The position numbers were made by a program, and so were the translations under genes. This document shows positions 24,097-32,205 of a DNA stretch of 64,000 nt, one piece after another. The notes under the pieces are model-generated. The model had not been told where the DNA came from. It searched no databases and saw nothing but the letters and a program-made list of their open reading frames with translations. The stretch lies in contig CAJOFM010000002.1 of NCBI GenBank assembly GCA_905233915.1, positions 1 to 64,000 on the forward strand. Direction: 5' to 3'. Positions within the stretch are counted from its first letter, which is position 1, and every line of letters starts with the position of its first letter. This DNA is from an uncultured Muribaculaceae bacterium. GTDB taxonomy: Bacteria > Bacteroidota > Bacteroidia > Bacteroidales > Muribaculaceae.

Positions 24097-25598
24097 TGTA
24101 CGGTAAATGAAATCGTTTCAGCCTTGGAATTGGGATAGGTGTCGCGGATGGTCAACTCGTTTTTGTCGAAGTCGAACACATAGGTAGTGCCACTGATCCA
24201 ATCCACATAGTGGACGCGAACCTCCAGTTTTTTGGGTGTAGTCCAAGCATAGGCAGCAGCATCAGTAAAACCATGCTTAAAGCCTTGCATACGGTTAATC
24301 GCATTGATGGAATAAACCGGATGACCTGCAACGGGAGAATATTGCCAACTGCGATAGCCCAGCACAAAAGACTCGGTTGCCTGCTGATTGCGTTTCACTT
24401 CCATCGTGTTGCCAGCAGCACCAAAATCAAGCGTTATCTGCGCCAAGTCCAATTTATTGGGAGCCAGTTGCAGCAGCTTGTGCTGTTTATTGCCCATTTT
24501 GCCCTGAGGGAACGGCAGAACAGCGTTAGCACACAGCTTATCCAGTCGTTTCTGCAGCTTGTTTTCGGGCTTCAACGGGGCATCTTTCAGGCCTGGCATC
24601 AACTGGTTCCAGATACAAGCCAACTCCTCATGGCCATAAAGCTTCATGCCCAGTATAACCACCACAAGGTCTTCCTGGGGCACCACGACGGTGTATTGGC
24701 CCATCGCACCGTCAGCGCGGAAGGAACCAGGCCACTTGCTCTGCCACACTTGGTAGCCGTAGCCCTGATTGCCATCGGTGGGCGGCACGGTCTCCTTGGC
24801 GCCACCGTCAATAAGGCGTGAGCAAGCCTGCTGAACATAGTCGGCGCTCACCAGTTGCACTCCATTCCAGTTGCCCTTGTTTAGCAATAACTGACCTAAC
24901 TTGGCCATGGTCTCGGCCTGGACACGCAAGCCCCAGCCGCCCGTGTTGATGCCATCAGGACTGGTTTCCCAATCGGCCACGGTGATGTGCATGGGGTCAA
25001 ACAGCTTCTTCTGAAGGTATTCCAGCATCGTCTGGCCCGTCACACGCTGCACGATGGCCGATAGCATGAAGGTGCACATCGAGTCATACTGGAACACCGA
25101 GCCTGGCTTGTCGTCAACGGGTTTGGCTAGCCAATCCTTGACCCAATCGGTGCTGTTGTTGCGCATGGTCCAGTCGGGTTTCACGCCCGATGCCATCATC
25201 AGCAGGTCACGCACGGTCATGTCGGCCATGTTGTCGCTCACTTGGATGGAACGTTTGTCGGGGAAGAAGGTCATCACCCTGTCGGTGAGCCGTAGCAGGT
25301 TCTCGTCGATGGCGATACCCACAGCCAGCGAGGTGAAGGTCTTGCTCGCCGAGTAGAGCGTGTGACTGTCCTCGGCACGGAAAGGTGCCGGATGCAATTC
25401 GGCCACCACCTTACCGTGACGCATGACCACCACATGGTGGATGTCACATTCGGGCAAGGCCATCAGCGAGTCCATCATGTTGATGACCGCTTGGGTGCTG
25501 ATACCCTCGGCCGCGGGAGTGCTACGGGGCAAATCGCCCACCTGGGCCGCCAACAACAGCGGCAACAGGGCCAATATGATAAGAATCTGTCGTTTCAT
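24093..25598 (-). CDS. Beta-lactamase-family serine hydrolase (first of tandem pair)
   Basis: This 501-residue exported paralogue of the next gene shares PRSTPxAEG near the N-terminus, the nucleophile motif SASK (TLYSASKTFTSLAVGIAIDE), and FQYDSMCTFMLSAIVQRVTGQ. The signal peptide is MKRQILIILALLPLLLAA. A C-terminal beta domain of about 130 residues follows the hydrolase part. It starts 2 bases after the WYL regulator's stop and ends overlapping its partner, so all three are one transcription unit. In Bacillus the related AmiE (YbbE) lies beside NamZ (YbbC), which makes MurNAc-L-Ala amidase activity a reasonable hypothesis here, not a demonstrated one. Confidence 0.82.
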   Translation of the reverse strand: MKRQILIILALLPLLLAAQVGDLPRSTPAAEGISTQAVINMMDSLMALPECDIHHVVVMRHGKVVAELHPAPFRAEDSHTLYSASKTFTSLAVGIAIDENLLRLTDRVMTFFPDKRSIQVSDNMADMTVRDLLMMASGVKPDWTMRNNSTDWVKDWLAKPVDDKPGSVFQYDSMCTFMLSAIVQRVTGQTMLEYLQKKLFDPMHITVADWETSPDGINTGGWGLRVQAETMAKLGQLLLNKGNWNGVQLVSADYVQQACSRLIDGGAKETVPPTDGNQGYGYQVWQSKWPGSFRADGAMGQYTVVVPQEDLVVVILGMKLYGHEELACIWNQLMPGLKDAPLKPENKLQKRLDKLCANAVLPFPQGKMGNKQHKLLQLAPNKLDLAQITLDFGAAGNTMEVKRNQQATESFVLGYRSWQYSPVAGHPVYSINAINRMQGFKHGFTDAAAYAWTTPKKLEVRVHYVDWISGTTYVFDFDKNELTIRDTYPNSKAETISFTVQ

Positions 25599-25600
25599 AT

Positions 25601-26497
25601 TTATTGATAGTTCTTTAACGCTTGTTCGAGTTCGGTGCGGATAAGGGTTTTCAGTTCCTGGGGCTCCAGCACCTCGATGCTGGCGCCGTGCGACATGATT
25701 TCCTCTTTAAGGTCATAGGTGATACGCATCTTGTAGGTAAACACCGAGTATTCATCATGGATTTCCTCCTGCTGTGAACTGTGCAACGGCAGGGCACGGA
25801 AATACTTAGCCTGGGTGGGTTCAACACGCAGGACGATGCGCTTGGGGCTGTTCTGGTTGGTGATGATACCGAAACAGTCCTTGAAAAAGTCCGACGGATT
25901 GACATTCGCGGGCATGGTAAAGGATTCCTGCAAGATATTAAGGTCGCCGATACGGTCTAGCGAATAGGTCTTGATGAGCCCATCCTTAACATTTAAGCCT
26001 ATCACATACCACAACTGCTTGAAGATCTTGACAAAATAAGGTTCAAGCACGATTCCATCGGTGGGACGTGAACGCGTGTAACTCTTGTAAGAAAAACGAA
26101 TGCGGCGGTTCTGCTTGAGGGCATCGATAATCACGGGCAAGTGCTCACGTGCCGAGGGCACATTCTCAACCATGATGCGCTCGCTGATGTCACGGGCATT
26201 GCTGAGCATGCCGCTCATCGAGGCCGAGTCCACCAGCCACGACTGTAATCGGGCATTGTTCTCTCCTCCAGAGTCGTCAATATAGTATTCAAAGGTCGAT
26301 TTGTCACACTGGATGTTGATATCGAACATTTCCTCCACTCCGTCACGGTAATGGAAAAAAGTGCGACGCGCCAGCGGCTTGCCTTCACTGATTTCGCTAC
26401 GCAGCCAAGCCTTGTTCAAATCCTTGAGTGTGATGCGTCCATAACGGCTGATGGTATCCACCAGCCACACATAGCGGTTAACAAGGTTGCGGGCCAT
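25601..26497 (-). CDS. WYL-domain transcriptional regulator
   Basis: The 298-residue protein has an N-terminal winged-helix part (VDTISRYGRITLKDLNKAWL, with LARRTFFHYRDGVEEMF) and a WYL ligand-sensing domain containing VLEPYFVKIFKQLWYVIGLN and TYSLDRIGDL. A C-terminal WCX-like extension ends in TLIRTELEQAL. WYL regulators bind nucleic acids or small ligands and control adjacent genes. It lies between a sodium:solute symporter and two serine hydrolases, so it is a candidate local controller of this salvage cluster. No operator could be identified. Confidence 0.85.
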   Translation of the reverse strand: MARNLVNRYVWLVDTISRYGRITLKDLNKAWLRSEISEGKPLARRTFFHYRDGVEEMFDINIQCDKSTFEYYIDDSGGENNARLQSWLVDSASMSGMLSNARDISERIMVENVPSAREHLPVIIDALKQNRRIRFSYKSYTRSRPTDGIVLEPYFVKIFKQLWYVIGLNVKDGLIKTYSLDRIGDLNILQESFTMPANVNPSDFFKDCFGIITNQNSPKRIVLRVEPTQAKYFRALPLHSSQQEEIHDEYSVFTYKMRITYDLKEEIMSHGASIEVLEPQELKTLIRTELEQALKNYQ

Positions 26498-26513
26498 CCT
26501 TTACAGTTATTTA

Positions 26514-26555
26514 CCTAAAACCTAACGCCTAACGCCTAACGCCTAACGCCTAAAA
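26514..26555 (-). repeat. Heptamer spacer array, six units of CCTAACG/CCTAAAA
   Basis: On the plus strand the units are CCTAAAA, four exact CCTAACG and CCTAAAA. The symporter stop codon (26550-26552) is inside the last unit and the array runs toward the WYL start at 26497. Confidence 0.88.
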
Positions 26556-27995
26556 CCTCTTAATCAACAACGCCAGGCCTATCATGGTCAAAGCGGCATT
26601 CAGCAGGAGCAACTCGAAGCCCAGGGTGTAGTCATACTGGTTCTTGAGCCACATCTGGATAAAGAAGCTGATGACAGGGGCTGCGATGCACACCACAGGA
26701 ACCAAACGGTCACGCACGGGGCTCTTGCACATCATGCCAAAGGCAAACAGGCCCAAGATGGGACCATAGGTGTAGCTAGCGAGGGTATAAACAGCGCTGA
26801 TGGCGTCACTGTTGCTGATGGCATAGAATATCAAGATAACCAAGCCCATTCCGGCTGCCATCGCGATGTGTACCATGCGGCGGGTGCGGCCCAGGGCGGT
26901 ATCGTCTTGCTTCTTGTCAGCCTCCAGAATATCGACGGTAAACGAGGTGGTCAACGAAGTCAGAGCCGAGCCAGCAGCCGAATAAGCGGCTGCAATCAGG
27001 CCGATGATGAATACCACGCCCAGCAAGACAGGCATGCCTTCACTGAAGGCTACCGTGCCGAACAATTCGTCGGTCTTCTCGGGCATGGCAATGCCGTTAG
27101 CCTTAACGTGCATAGCCAGCAAGGTGCCCAAAATCAAGAACAGGGCAATCACGATGACCTGCAGGAAAACGCTCACAATAAGATTCTTGGCCGACTCACT
27201 GGCGTTCTTGCATGCCAAGCTGCGCTGCATCAGGTCTTGATCAAGTCCCGTTGTGGCGATTACCATAAAGATGCCTGCAATAAACTGTTTCCAGAAGTAA
27301 GTGCCCTCCTTGGGATTGTCAAAGAAGAACACGCGCGAGGTATCGTCACCGGCAACGGCCTTGCACAGTCCAGCCAGGTCATATCCCAAGCCCTTGGCAA
27401 CAAAGTATATACTCAGCACCACCGACAGGATGAGGCAGAAACTCTTGAGCGTATCAGTCCAGATAACGGTCTTCACACCACCCTGCAACGTGTAGAGGAA
27501 GATGAGGGCGATGGTGACAATGACGTTGATGACAAACGGGATGTGCAACGGCGAGAACACCAGCAGCTGCAGGGTCACGCACACCACATAGAAACGCACC
27601 GCTGCACCCAGCATCTTGCTGATGAAGAAGAACCACGCGCCGCTCTTGTGGGTGCTGCCACCGAAGCGTTGCTCCAGGTAGCCATAGATGGAAACAAGGT
27701 TACGCTTGTAGAATAGCGGGATGAGCACGTAGGCGATAACAAAGTAACCCACAATGAAGCCCAAGGCCATCTGCAGGTAGCTGAAGCCTTTGGTGACCAC
27801 CATGCCGGGCACCGAGATGAAGGTCACACCCGAAATGGGCGCTCCGAGCATGGCGATGGCGACAATGAACCACGGGGCCTGACGGCCGCCGCTCAAGGCG
27901 GTGGCGGTGTCGCTCTTGCGCGAGGCCGCCCACGAAATGATAAATAACAGAATGAAATAGCCAACGATGGTGGCAAGTACAATCCAGGGAGTCAT
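26550..27995 (-). CDS. Sodium:solute symporter (SSS family)
   Basis: The 481-residue polytopic protein shows the SSS (SLC5-like) pattern of about 13 membrane helices, starting TPWIVLATIVGYFILLFIIS. Typical segments are PWFIVAIAMLGAPISGVTF and IGLIAAAYSAAGSALTSLTT, the latter matching the sodium-site helix. It should import a small organic solute with sodium across the inner membrane. It is placed directly after the NamZ-like gene and before a WYL regulator and two serine hydrolases, so a sugar acid or amino sugar such as MurNAc, or a muropeptide fragment, is a candidate cargo. Substrate specificity is not readable from the sequence. Confidence 0.87.
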   Translation of the reverse strand: MTPWIVLATIVGYFILLFIISWAASRKSDTATALSGGRQAPWFIVAIAMLGAPISGVTFISVPGMVVTKGFSYLQMALGFIVGYFVIAYVLIPLFYKRNLVSIYGYLEQRFGGSTHKSGAWFFFISKMLGAAVRFYVVCVTLQLLVFSPLHIPFVINVIVTIALIFLYTLQGGVKTVIWTDTLKSFCLILSVVLSIYFVAKGLGYDLAGLCKAVAGDDTSRVFFFDNPKEGTYFWKQFIAGIFMVIATTGLDQDLMQRSLACKNASESAKNLIVSVFLQVIVIALFLILGTLLAMHVKANGIAMPEKTDELFGTVAFSEGMPVLLGVVFIIGLIAAAYSAAGSALTSLTTSFTVDILEADKKQDDTALGRTRRMVHIAMAAGMGLVILIFYAISNSDAISAVYTLASYTYGPILGLFAFGMMCKSPVRDRLVPVVCIAAPVISFFIQMWLKNQYDYTLGFELLLLNAALTMIGLALLIKRF

Positions 27996-28002
27996 ATCTT
28001 AG

Positions 28003-28075
28003 TTTAGAGTGAATAGTTAATAGTTAACAGTGAATAGATACCAAAAACCTAATGCCTAAAGCCTAATGCCTACTC
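28003..28075 (-). repeat. Two abutting heptamer spacer arrays
   Basis: On the plus strand, 28003-28037 holds TTTAGAG, TGAATAG, TTAATAG, TTAACAG, TGAATAG. Then 28041-28075 holds CCAAAAA, CCTAATG, CCTAAAG, CCTAATG, CCTACTC. The NamZ-like gene's stop (28070-28072) lies in the last unit and the symporter ATG is 8 bases from the first. Together they fill nearly the whole 74-base gap. Confidence 0.85.
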
Positions 28076-29338
28076 AGCATAGAGGAGATAAGGACGGCGC
28101 TGGGCCTTGAAGAGTTCTACATCGGCTTGCCAGGTAGCCTTGATTTCATCGGCACTCTTGCCTTCAGCAATCATCTCACGTACCAACTTTGTGCCCATGA
28201 GCAGGTCAAAGAAATTGCTCTTCAGATAGAACTGGTGGCCGTTCCTGGTCAAGTTGCGGTAAGCGTCGATGACATATTCCAAATTGATGCCTTTGGCAAT
28301 GACTGCCTCGGGATCCAAATTATGGAGGTCCACACCATGGCACAGTTTGTCCATCTGCGGCGGTATCTTGGCGCCAAAGCGGCTGGTGGGCGTGAACTCA
28401 AAGTCGTAGCCCGTCATGTCGGGATGGCCATAGACCTGGAAAGGCCAGTCGGTGCCGCGGCCCAGGCTCACCGTCGTGCCCTCGAAATAGCACATCGACG
28501 GATAGAGGTAGATGGCAAGCATATTGGGCAGATTGGGGCTCGGAGCGATAGGCAACGCGTAACGGGTCTGGTGGGTATAGTTTTGACATGGGATGACCGT
28601 TAGGTCACACTTCTTGCCGTCTTTGAGCCAACCCTCGCCGTTAGCCATCTGCGCCAGTTCACCCAATGTCATGCCATGCACGGTGGGGATGGGCAGGCGG
28701 CCCACTCCCGACTTGAGTGTCATGTCCAGGATGGGTCCATCAACATACATGCCGTTAGGATTGGGACGGTCAAACACCACGAACTGCTTATCGTAGGTCA
28801 CCGCAGCATCCATCAGGTTAATCATCGTCACATAGTAGGTGTAGAACCTGAGTCCCACGTCCTGAATGTCGGTCACGATGACATCAATGCTGTCCATCAC
28901 CTGCTTGCTCGGCATGGGAGACTTGCCGTCATAGAGCGACGCGATAGGGATTCCCGTCTTCTCGTCAACACTGCTCGACACATGTTCGCCGGCATCAGCA
29001 TTGCCACGGAAACCGTGCTCGGGCGAGAAAATTGTCACCACATTCACACCGTTCTCCAGCATCAGGTCCAGCGTGTGCTTGTCGCCCACCATACCAGTCT
29101 GGTTACTCAGCAGCGCGACACGCTTACCCTTAAGCAACGGCACATATTCGCTAGTGCGGGCTGCACCCATCACCACCTCACCTCCCGAAGGAGCAGCCGC
29201 GGACGATTGCTGAGTGCCTGCAGCGCCCTTGGTAACGGCCTTATTCACTTGGCTGTTGCATGCGTTGAGCGTGGTCATTGACGTGAGCGACAGCCACATC
29301 ACCAACATCATCAGCGCCTTCTTGGTCATTGTTTTCAT
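28070..29338 (-). CDS. NamZ-like exo-beta-N-acetylmuramidase lipoprotein (DUF1343)
   Basis: The 422-residue protein has the DUF1343 signature now assigned to NamZ (GH171), which removes terminal MurNAc from peptidoglycan fragments: GKRVALLSNQTGM, TIFSPEHGFRGNADAGE, VIVTDIQDVGLRFYTY, FVVFDRPNPNG and TTVSLGRGTDWPF. A leader with Cys after LTSMTTLNA marks it as a lipoprotein in the periplasm or outer membrane. ATG 29338 is chosen because it follows the promoter at 29366-29396; the longer frame would begin inside that promoter. It heads a same-strand cluster with a symporter, a WYL regulator and two serine hydrolases. Confidence 0.85.
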   Translation of the reverse strand: MKTMTKKALMMLVMWLSLTSMTTLNACNSQVNKAVTKGAAGTQQSSAAAPSGGEVVMGAARTSEYVPLLKGKRVALLSNQTGMVGDKHTLDLMLENGVNVVTIFSPEHGFRGNADAGEHVSSSVDEKTGIPIASLYDGKSPMPSKQVMDSIDVIVTDIQDVGLRFYTYYVTMINLMDAAVTYDKQFVVFDRPNPNGMYVDGPILDMTLKSGVGRLPIPTVHGMTLGELAQMANGEGWLKDGKKCDLTVIPCQNYTHQTRYALPIAPSPNLPNMLAIYLYPSMCYFEGTTVSLGRGTDWPFQVYGHPDMTGYDFEFTPTSRFGAKIPPQMDKLCHGVDLHNLDPEAVIAKGINLEYVIDAYRNLTRNGHQFYLKSNFFDLLMGTKLVREMIAEGKSADEIKATWQADVELFKAQRRPYLLYAE

Positions 29339-29365
29339 TTCACTTAAATATTGGTTTCTACCTCG

Positions 29366-29396
29366 CAAAAATAACTATTTCAATCGAATCAACAAA
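29366..29396 (-). promoter_or_regulatory. Promoter for the NamZ/symporter cluster
   Basis: On the minus strand TTTG (29396 to 29393), a 19-base spacer and TATTTTTG (29373 to 29366) match the full Bacteroidota consensus. The start codon at 29338 is 27 bases downstream. Confidence 0.75.
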
Positions 29397-29513
29397 CCAA
29401 AAGACAACAATTTTGCCAAAAACTGGCACACCTTCCCTTTTTCACACAATCATGAATTAACACATTAAGTAATGATGTGGAATATCAGGAAAAAAGCTTC
29501 GGCGTTTCAATCG

Positions 29514-29885
29514 TCACTGATTCAGCAGTTGACGGTGGGTTTTGGCGCCTGCGGCATAATTTTCAAAATACCACTCCTTAAAGCCGTGGGCGCACTCTTC
29601 TCTCGAAGTGCACATACAACCCAACCAATGATCATAGCGATTGAACAGCAATGCTTTCAATCCCAGGGGCGTGCCGTCACCTTCAGGAAGGAGATTAGGC
29701 AAATCATATACTTCGGTATAATGATCGATGTTTATTTGAAGCCTATCACATCCTTCCAGGATCCACTCTGTCCACACTCGCTCATAGTCCCAAAAGATCT
29801 CCTTTCCTGCTGGTAACGAGTCTGGTACTTCGTCTTCGCCATTGTAATAACGGCAATCTAATATCAATTCTTCTTTTGTCATCAT
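29514..29885 (-). CDS. Hypothetical acidic protein, possibly leaderless mRNA
   Basis: I do not recognise this 123-residue protein. It has no signal peptide or membrane helix, is acidic, and is rich in Trp, Tyr and Cys (ILDCRYYNGEDEVPDSLPAG, IFWDYERVWTEWILEGCDR, CMCTSREECAHGFKEWYF). ATG 29885 and 29882 are the only sensible starts. The -7 element TATATTTG ends six bases before ATG 29885, so transcription would begin at about the start codon. It stands alone between the NamZ promoter region and a divergent membrane-protein gene. Size and composition recall immunity-type proteins, but no partner toxin is seen. Confidence 0.6.
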   Translation of the reverse strand: MMTKEELILDCRYYNGEDEVPDSLPAGKEIFWDYERVWTEWILEGCDRLQINIDHYTEVYDLPNLLPEGDGTPLGLKALLFNRYDHWLGCMCTSREECAHGFKEWYFENYAAGAKTHRQLLNQ

Positions 29886-29890
29886 AGGTG

Positions 29891-29898
29891 CAAATATA
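29891..29898 (-). promoter_or_regulatory. Promoter -7 element for the small acidic protein
   Basis: TATATTTG (29898 to 29891, minus strand) matches TAnnTTTG and lies immediately upstream of the only plausible start codon. A good -33 box was not found. Confidence 0.55.
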
Positions 29899-30023
29899 CT
29901 GCTTTTTCTCAAAAGACCTTTACTTTTGCCACACCGCTCAATCAAAGCGGGTCGTATTCCTGCTGCAACTCGGGATAGCCATTTATCACCAAGTGGCAAA
30001 AAGCCACAATCATGGAAGCCATT

Positions 30024-30054
30024 TTTGAAGGAACAGCGAAAAGTTGTATCTTTG
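30024..30054 (+). promoter_or_regulatory. Promoter for the membrane protein/GT2 pair
   Basis: TTTG (30024-30027), a 19-base spacer and TATCTTTG (30047-30054) match the Bacteroidota consensus. The start codon at 30068 follows 13 bases later. Confidence 0.75.
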
Positions 30055-30067
30055 TGGAGTTGTAACG

Positions 30068-31282
30068 ATGAAGACGGCTGGACGCATATTTGTCGCTTAT
30101 TTGGTGTTGACGCTCTTGTTCACGGGGGCGTTGACGGCTGTGTTTCTTATCCCCAGCAGTGCCATCGAGGGTAACGTGCGCCAATCGGTGCTGCAGCTGA
30201 ACGATGAGGGTCCGAAATACACGACTCAAATAGGCTTTGTCCAACCTTACAAGTTGGCAGTGTTTAGTGACTGCCTGATGATGGGCATCGCCTATTGCGC
30301 CGACAACAGCCAGCCCTTGCAGTCGGCGATGAATGCCCGATTCATGATGGTTGACGGATCACCTATTAATGGGTCACGCATCATGATGGAGCATCCCGAT
30401 GATCAACGGCTACAACCCGTCATTTACAGCCGTTACTGGCATGGCAATCAAGTCATCATCCGGCCCCTGTTGAGTGTGATGCCGTTGAATGGCATCCGCA
30501 CCGTGAACGTCGTCCTGTTAACCCTGCTATGGCTAACCCTGTTGGTGGTAATGTGGCAACGAGTGGGACGAGCCGATGCGCTTATTGTCGCAGGATGCCT
30601 CGCAGCGGTGATGGTGCCCAGCGTGCCACTGTGCATGAATTACGTGTCCACCTTCTACATTGCGCTGGTAGCCTCGGTAGTCATTCTGTTGTGGAAACCC
30701 GCAACGGCGCGATGGCAATCGGCAGTGATACTCTTCTTTGTGATTGGTGCAGCGACCACTTTCCTTGACCTGCTCACGACACCCATGGTGGCCATGGCGG
30801 TTCCCCTTGTGGTTTACATGCTCTACCGCAAGCCCGAAAAAACTTGGCGTGCAGTCATCCTGTTGTCACTCGCCTGGTTGCTGGGCTACGCCTCGTTGTG
30901 GGCCACCAAATGGCTGCTGGCCATCCTGATTACCGGCCATGCCGCATGGCAAGATGCCATGAGTGCAGTAACTCAACGCACCGTGGGGCACGGCGAACAG
31001 GATTACATGCTGTGGTGCCTCAAGCATACCCTTATTGCATTAGGGTGTTTCATAGCAATCGCATCTGTACTCATAGCATTCACAAAAAATCGGTGGGACA
31101 ATTTGCGCCGCCATGGTTGGATGCTATTGATAGCCCTGTCTGCCTTTGTGTGGGCTCTCGTTCTGCTGGAGCACACTTGGCATCACCTGCATTTCACTTG
31201 GCGCACATTTGTCGTGACATTGATTGGCATTGCCCTTTTCATGAGGTATAGCAACTTCAAAACAAAACCTAAAGAATTATGA
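30068..31282 (+). CDS. Polytopic membrane protein, possible GT-C glycosyltransferase
   Basis: The 404-residue protein has an N-terminal helix (IFVAYLVLTLLFTGALTAVF) and a periplasmic loop of about 110 residues ending in SRYWHGNQVIIRPLLS. About nine more membrane helices follow. This layout, a first helix, a long external loop and many helices, is that of GT-C transferases that use polyprenyl-phosphate sugars. It overlaps the following GT2 gene by 4 bases (ATGA), which supports a two-protein modification unit. It is not obviously homologous to the four paralogues encoded on the opposite strand. No acidic catalytic motif could be assigned with confidence. Confidence 0.65.
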   Translation: MKTAGRIFVAYLVLTLLFTGALTAVFLIPSSAIEGNVRQSVLQLNDEGPKYTTQIGFVQPYKLAVFSDCLMMGIAYCADNSQPLQSAMNARFMMVDGSPINGSRIMMEHPDDQRLQPVIYSRYWHGNQVIIRPLLSVMPLNGIRTVNVVLLTLLWLTLLVVMWQRVGRADALIVAGCLAAVMVPSVPLCMNYVSTFYIALVASVVILLWKPATARWQSAVILFFVIGAATTFLDLLTTPMVAMAVPLVVYMLYRKPEKTWRAVILLSLAWLLGYASLWATKWLLAILITGHAAWQDAMSAVTQRTVGHGEQDYMLWCLKHTLIALGCFIAIASVLIAFTKNRWDNLRRHGWMLLIALSAFVWALVLLEHTWHHLHFTWRTFVVTLIGIALFMRYSNFKTKPKEL

Positions 31283-32205
31283 AGCACATCGCAGTGATTA
31301 TCCCATGCTATAATGAAGCCGCCACCATCGGTCAGGTGGTACGAGAGTTTGCCGCAGCACTACCAGCGGCCACCATCATCGTCGGCGACAACAATTCCCA
31401 TGACGACACAGCACAGGTTGCCCGCGAGGCAGGGGCTCAGGTCATCAGTGAGCCACGTCAAGGCAAGGGCAACATGCTGCGCACATTGCTACGCTCGGTG
31501 GACGCCGATTGCTACCTGATGGTTGACGGGGATGCCACCTACCCTGCCGACAAGGCGCGGGCCCTGTGCGACAAGGTACTGGTTGAGGGTTGTGACATGG
31601 TGATGGGCGACAGGTTATCTTCCACCTATTTCACTGTGAACCGCCGCCGTTTTCACAACACGGGCAATCGCATGATGCGTGGCCTTATCAACTGGATGTG
31701 CCGCAGCAACGTGCAAGACATCCTCACGGGTTACCGTGCACTGAGCCGCAGATTCGTCACCCATTTTCCATTGCGTTCTCAAGGGTTTGAGGTCGAAACC
31801 GAGATGACCGTCCATGCGCTTGAGCACAGTTTCAAAGTGGACTCGGTGCCTGTCGAGTACCGCGACCGCCCGCAGGGGAGCCACTCCAAGTTGAGCACCT
31901 TTGGCGACGGCTACCGCGCCATCAAGACGGCTTTGGCACTATTCGGTGAGCATCGCCCGTTGCGATGCTTCAGCATCATTGCAGCCATCCTGTTGCTACT
32001 GGCGCTGATACTTGTCACGCCCGTATTTATTGAGTATTTCCAAACCGGTTTAGTGCCCCGCTTCCCCACCCTGATTGTGAGCGGATTTATCGCGTTGCTA
32101 GCCATGATGATGTGGGTGGCAGGCGTGATTCTCGAGGTCATCTCACGCAACCACTGGAAGCAGTTTGAGCTGGCGCTTATTCATGACAGTAAGACGAAGG
32201 AGTAA
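31279..32205 (+). CDS. GT2 glycosyltransferase (polyprenyl-phosphate sugar synthase-like)
   Basis: The 308-residue protein has a GT-A fold with IPCYNEAATIGQVV at the N-terminus, GDNNSHDDT, the metal-binding motif in MVDGDATYP, and TGYRALSRRF. Two C-terminal membrane helices end it (about 235-257 and 268-292). This resembles DPM1/GtrB-type enzymes that load a sugar from a nucleotide donor onto undecaprenyl phosphate. It is coupled to the upstream polytopic protein, which could be the transferase that uses the loaded sugar. Its last 29 bases overlap the 3-prime end of the oppositely directed GT-C-like gene. Confidence 0.85.
   Translation: MKHIAVIIPCYNEAATIGQVVREFAAALPAATIIVGDNNSHDDTAQVAREAGAQVISEPRQGKGNMLRTLLRSVDADCYLMVDGDATYPADKARALCDKVLVEGCDMVMGDRLSSTYFTVNRRRFHNTGNRMMRGLINWMCRSNVQDILTGYRALSRRFVTHFPLRSQGFEVETEMTVHALEHSFKVDSVPVEYRDRPQGSHSKLSTFGDGYRAIKTALALFGEHRPLRCFSIIAAILLLLALILVTPVFIEYFQTGLVPRFPTLIVSGFIALLAMMMWVAGVILEVISRNHWKQFELALIHDSKTKE

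Noticed and set aside
29472-29816. 114-residue plus-strand open frame opposite the small acidic protein
   Set aside because: The minus-strand frame has a promoter and a start next to it, and its residue composition looks protein-like. The plus frame has neither.
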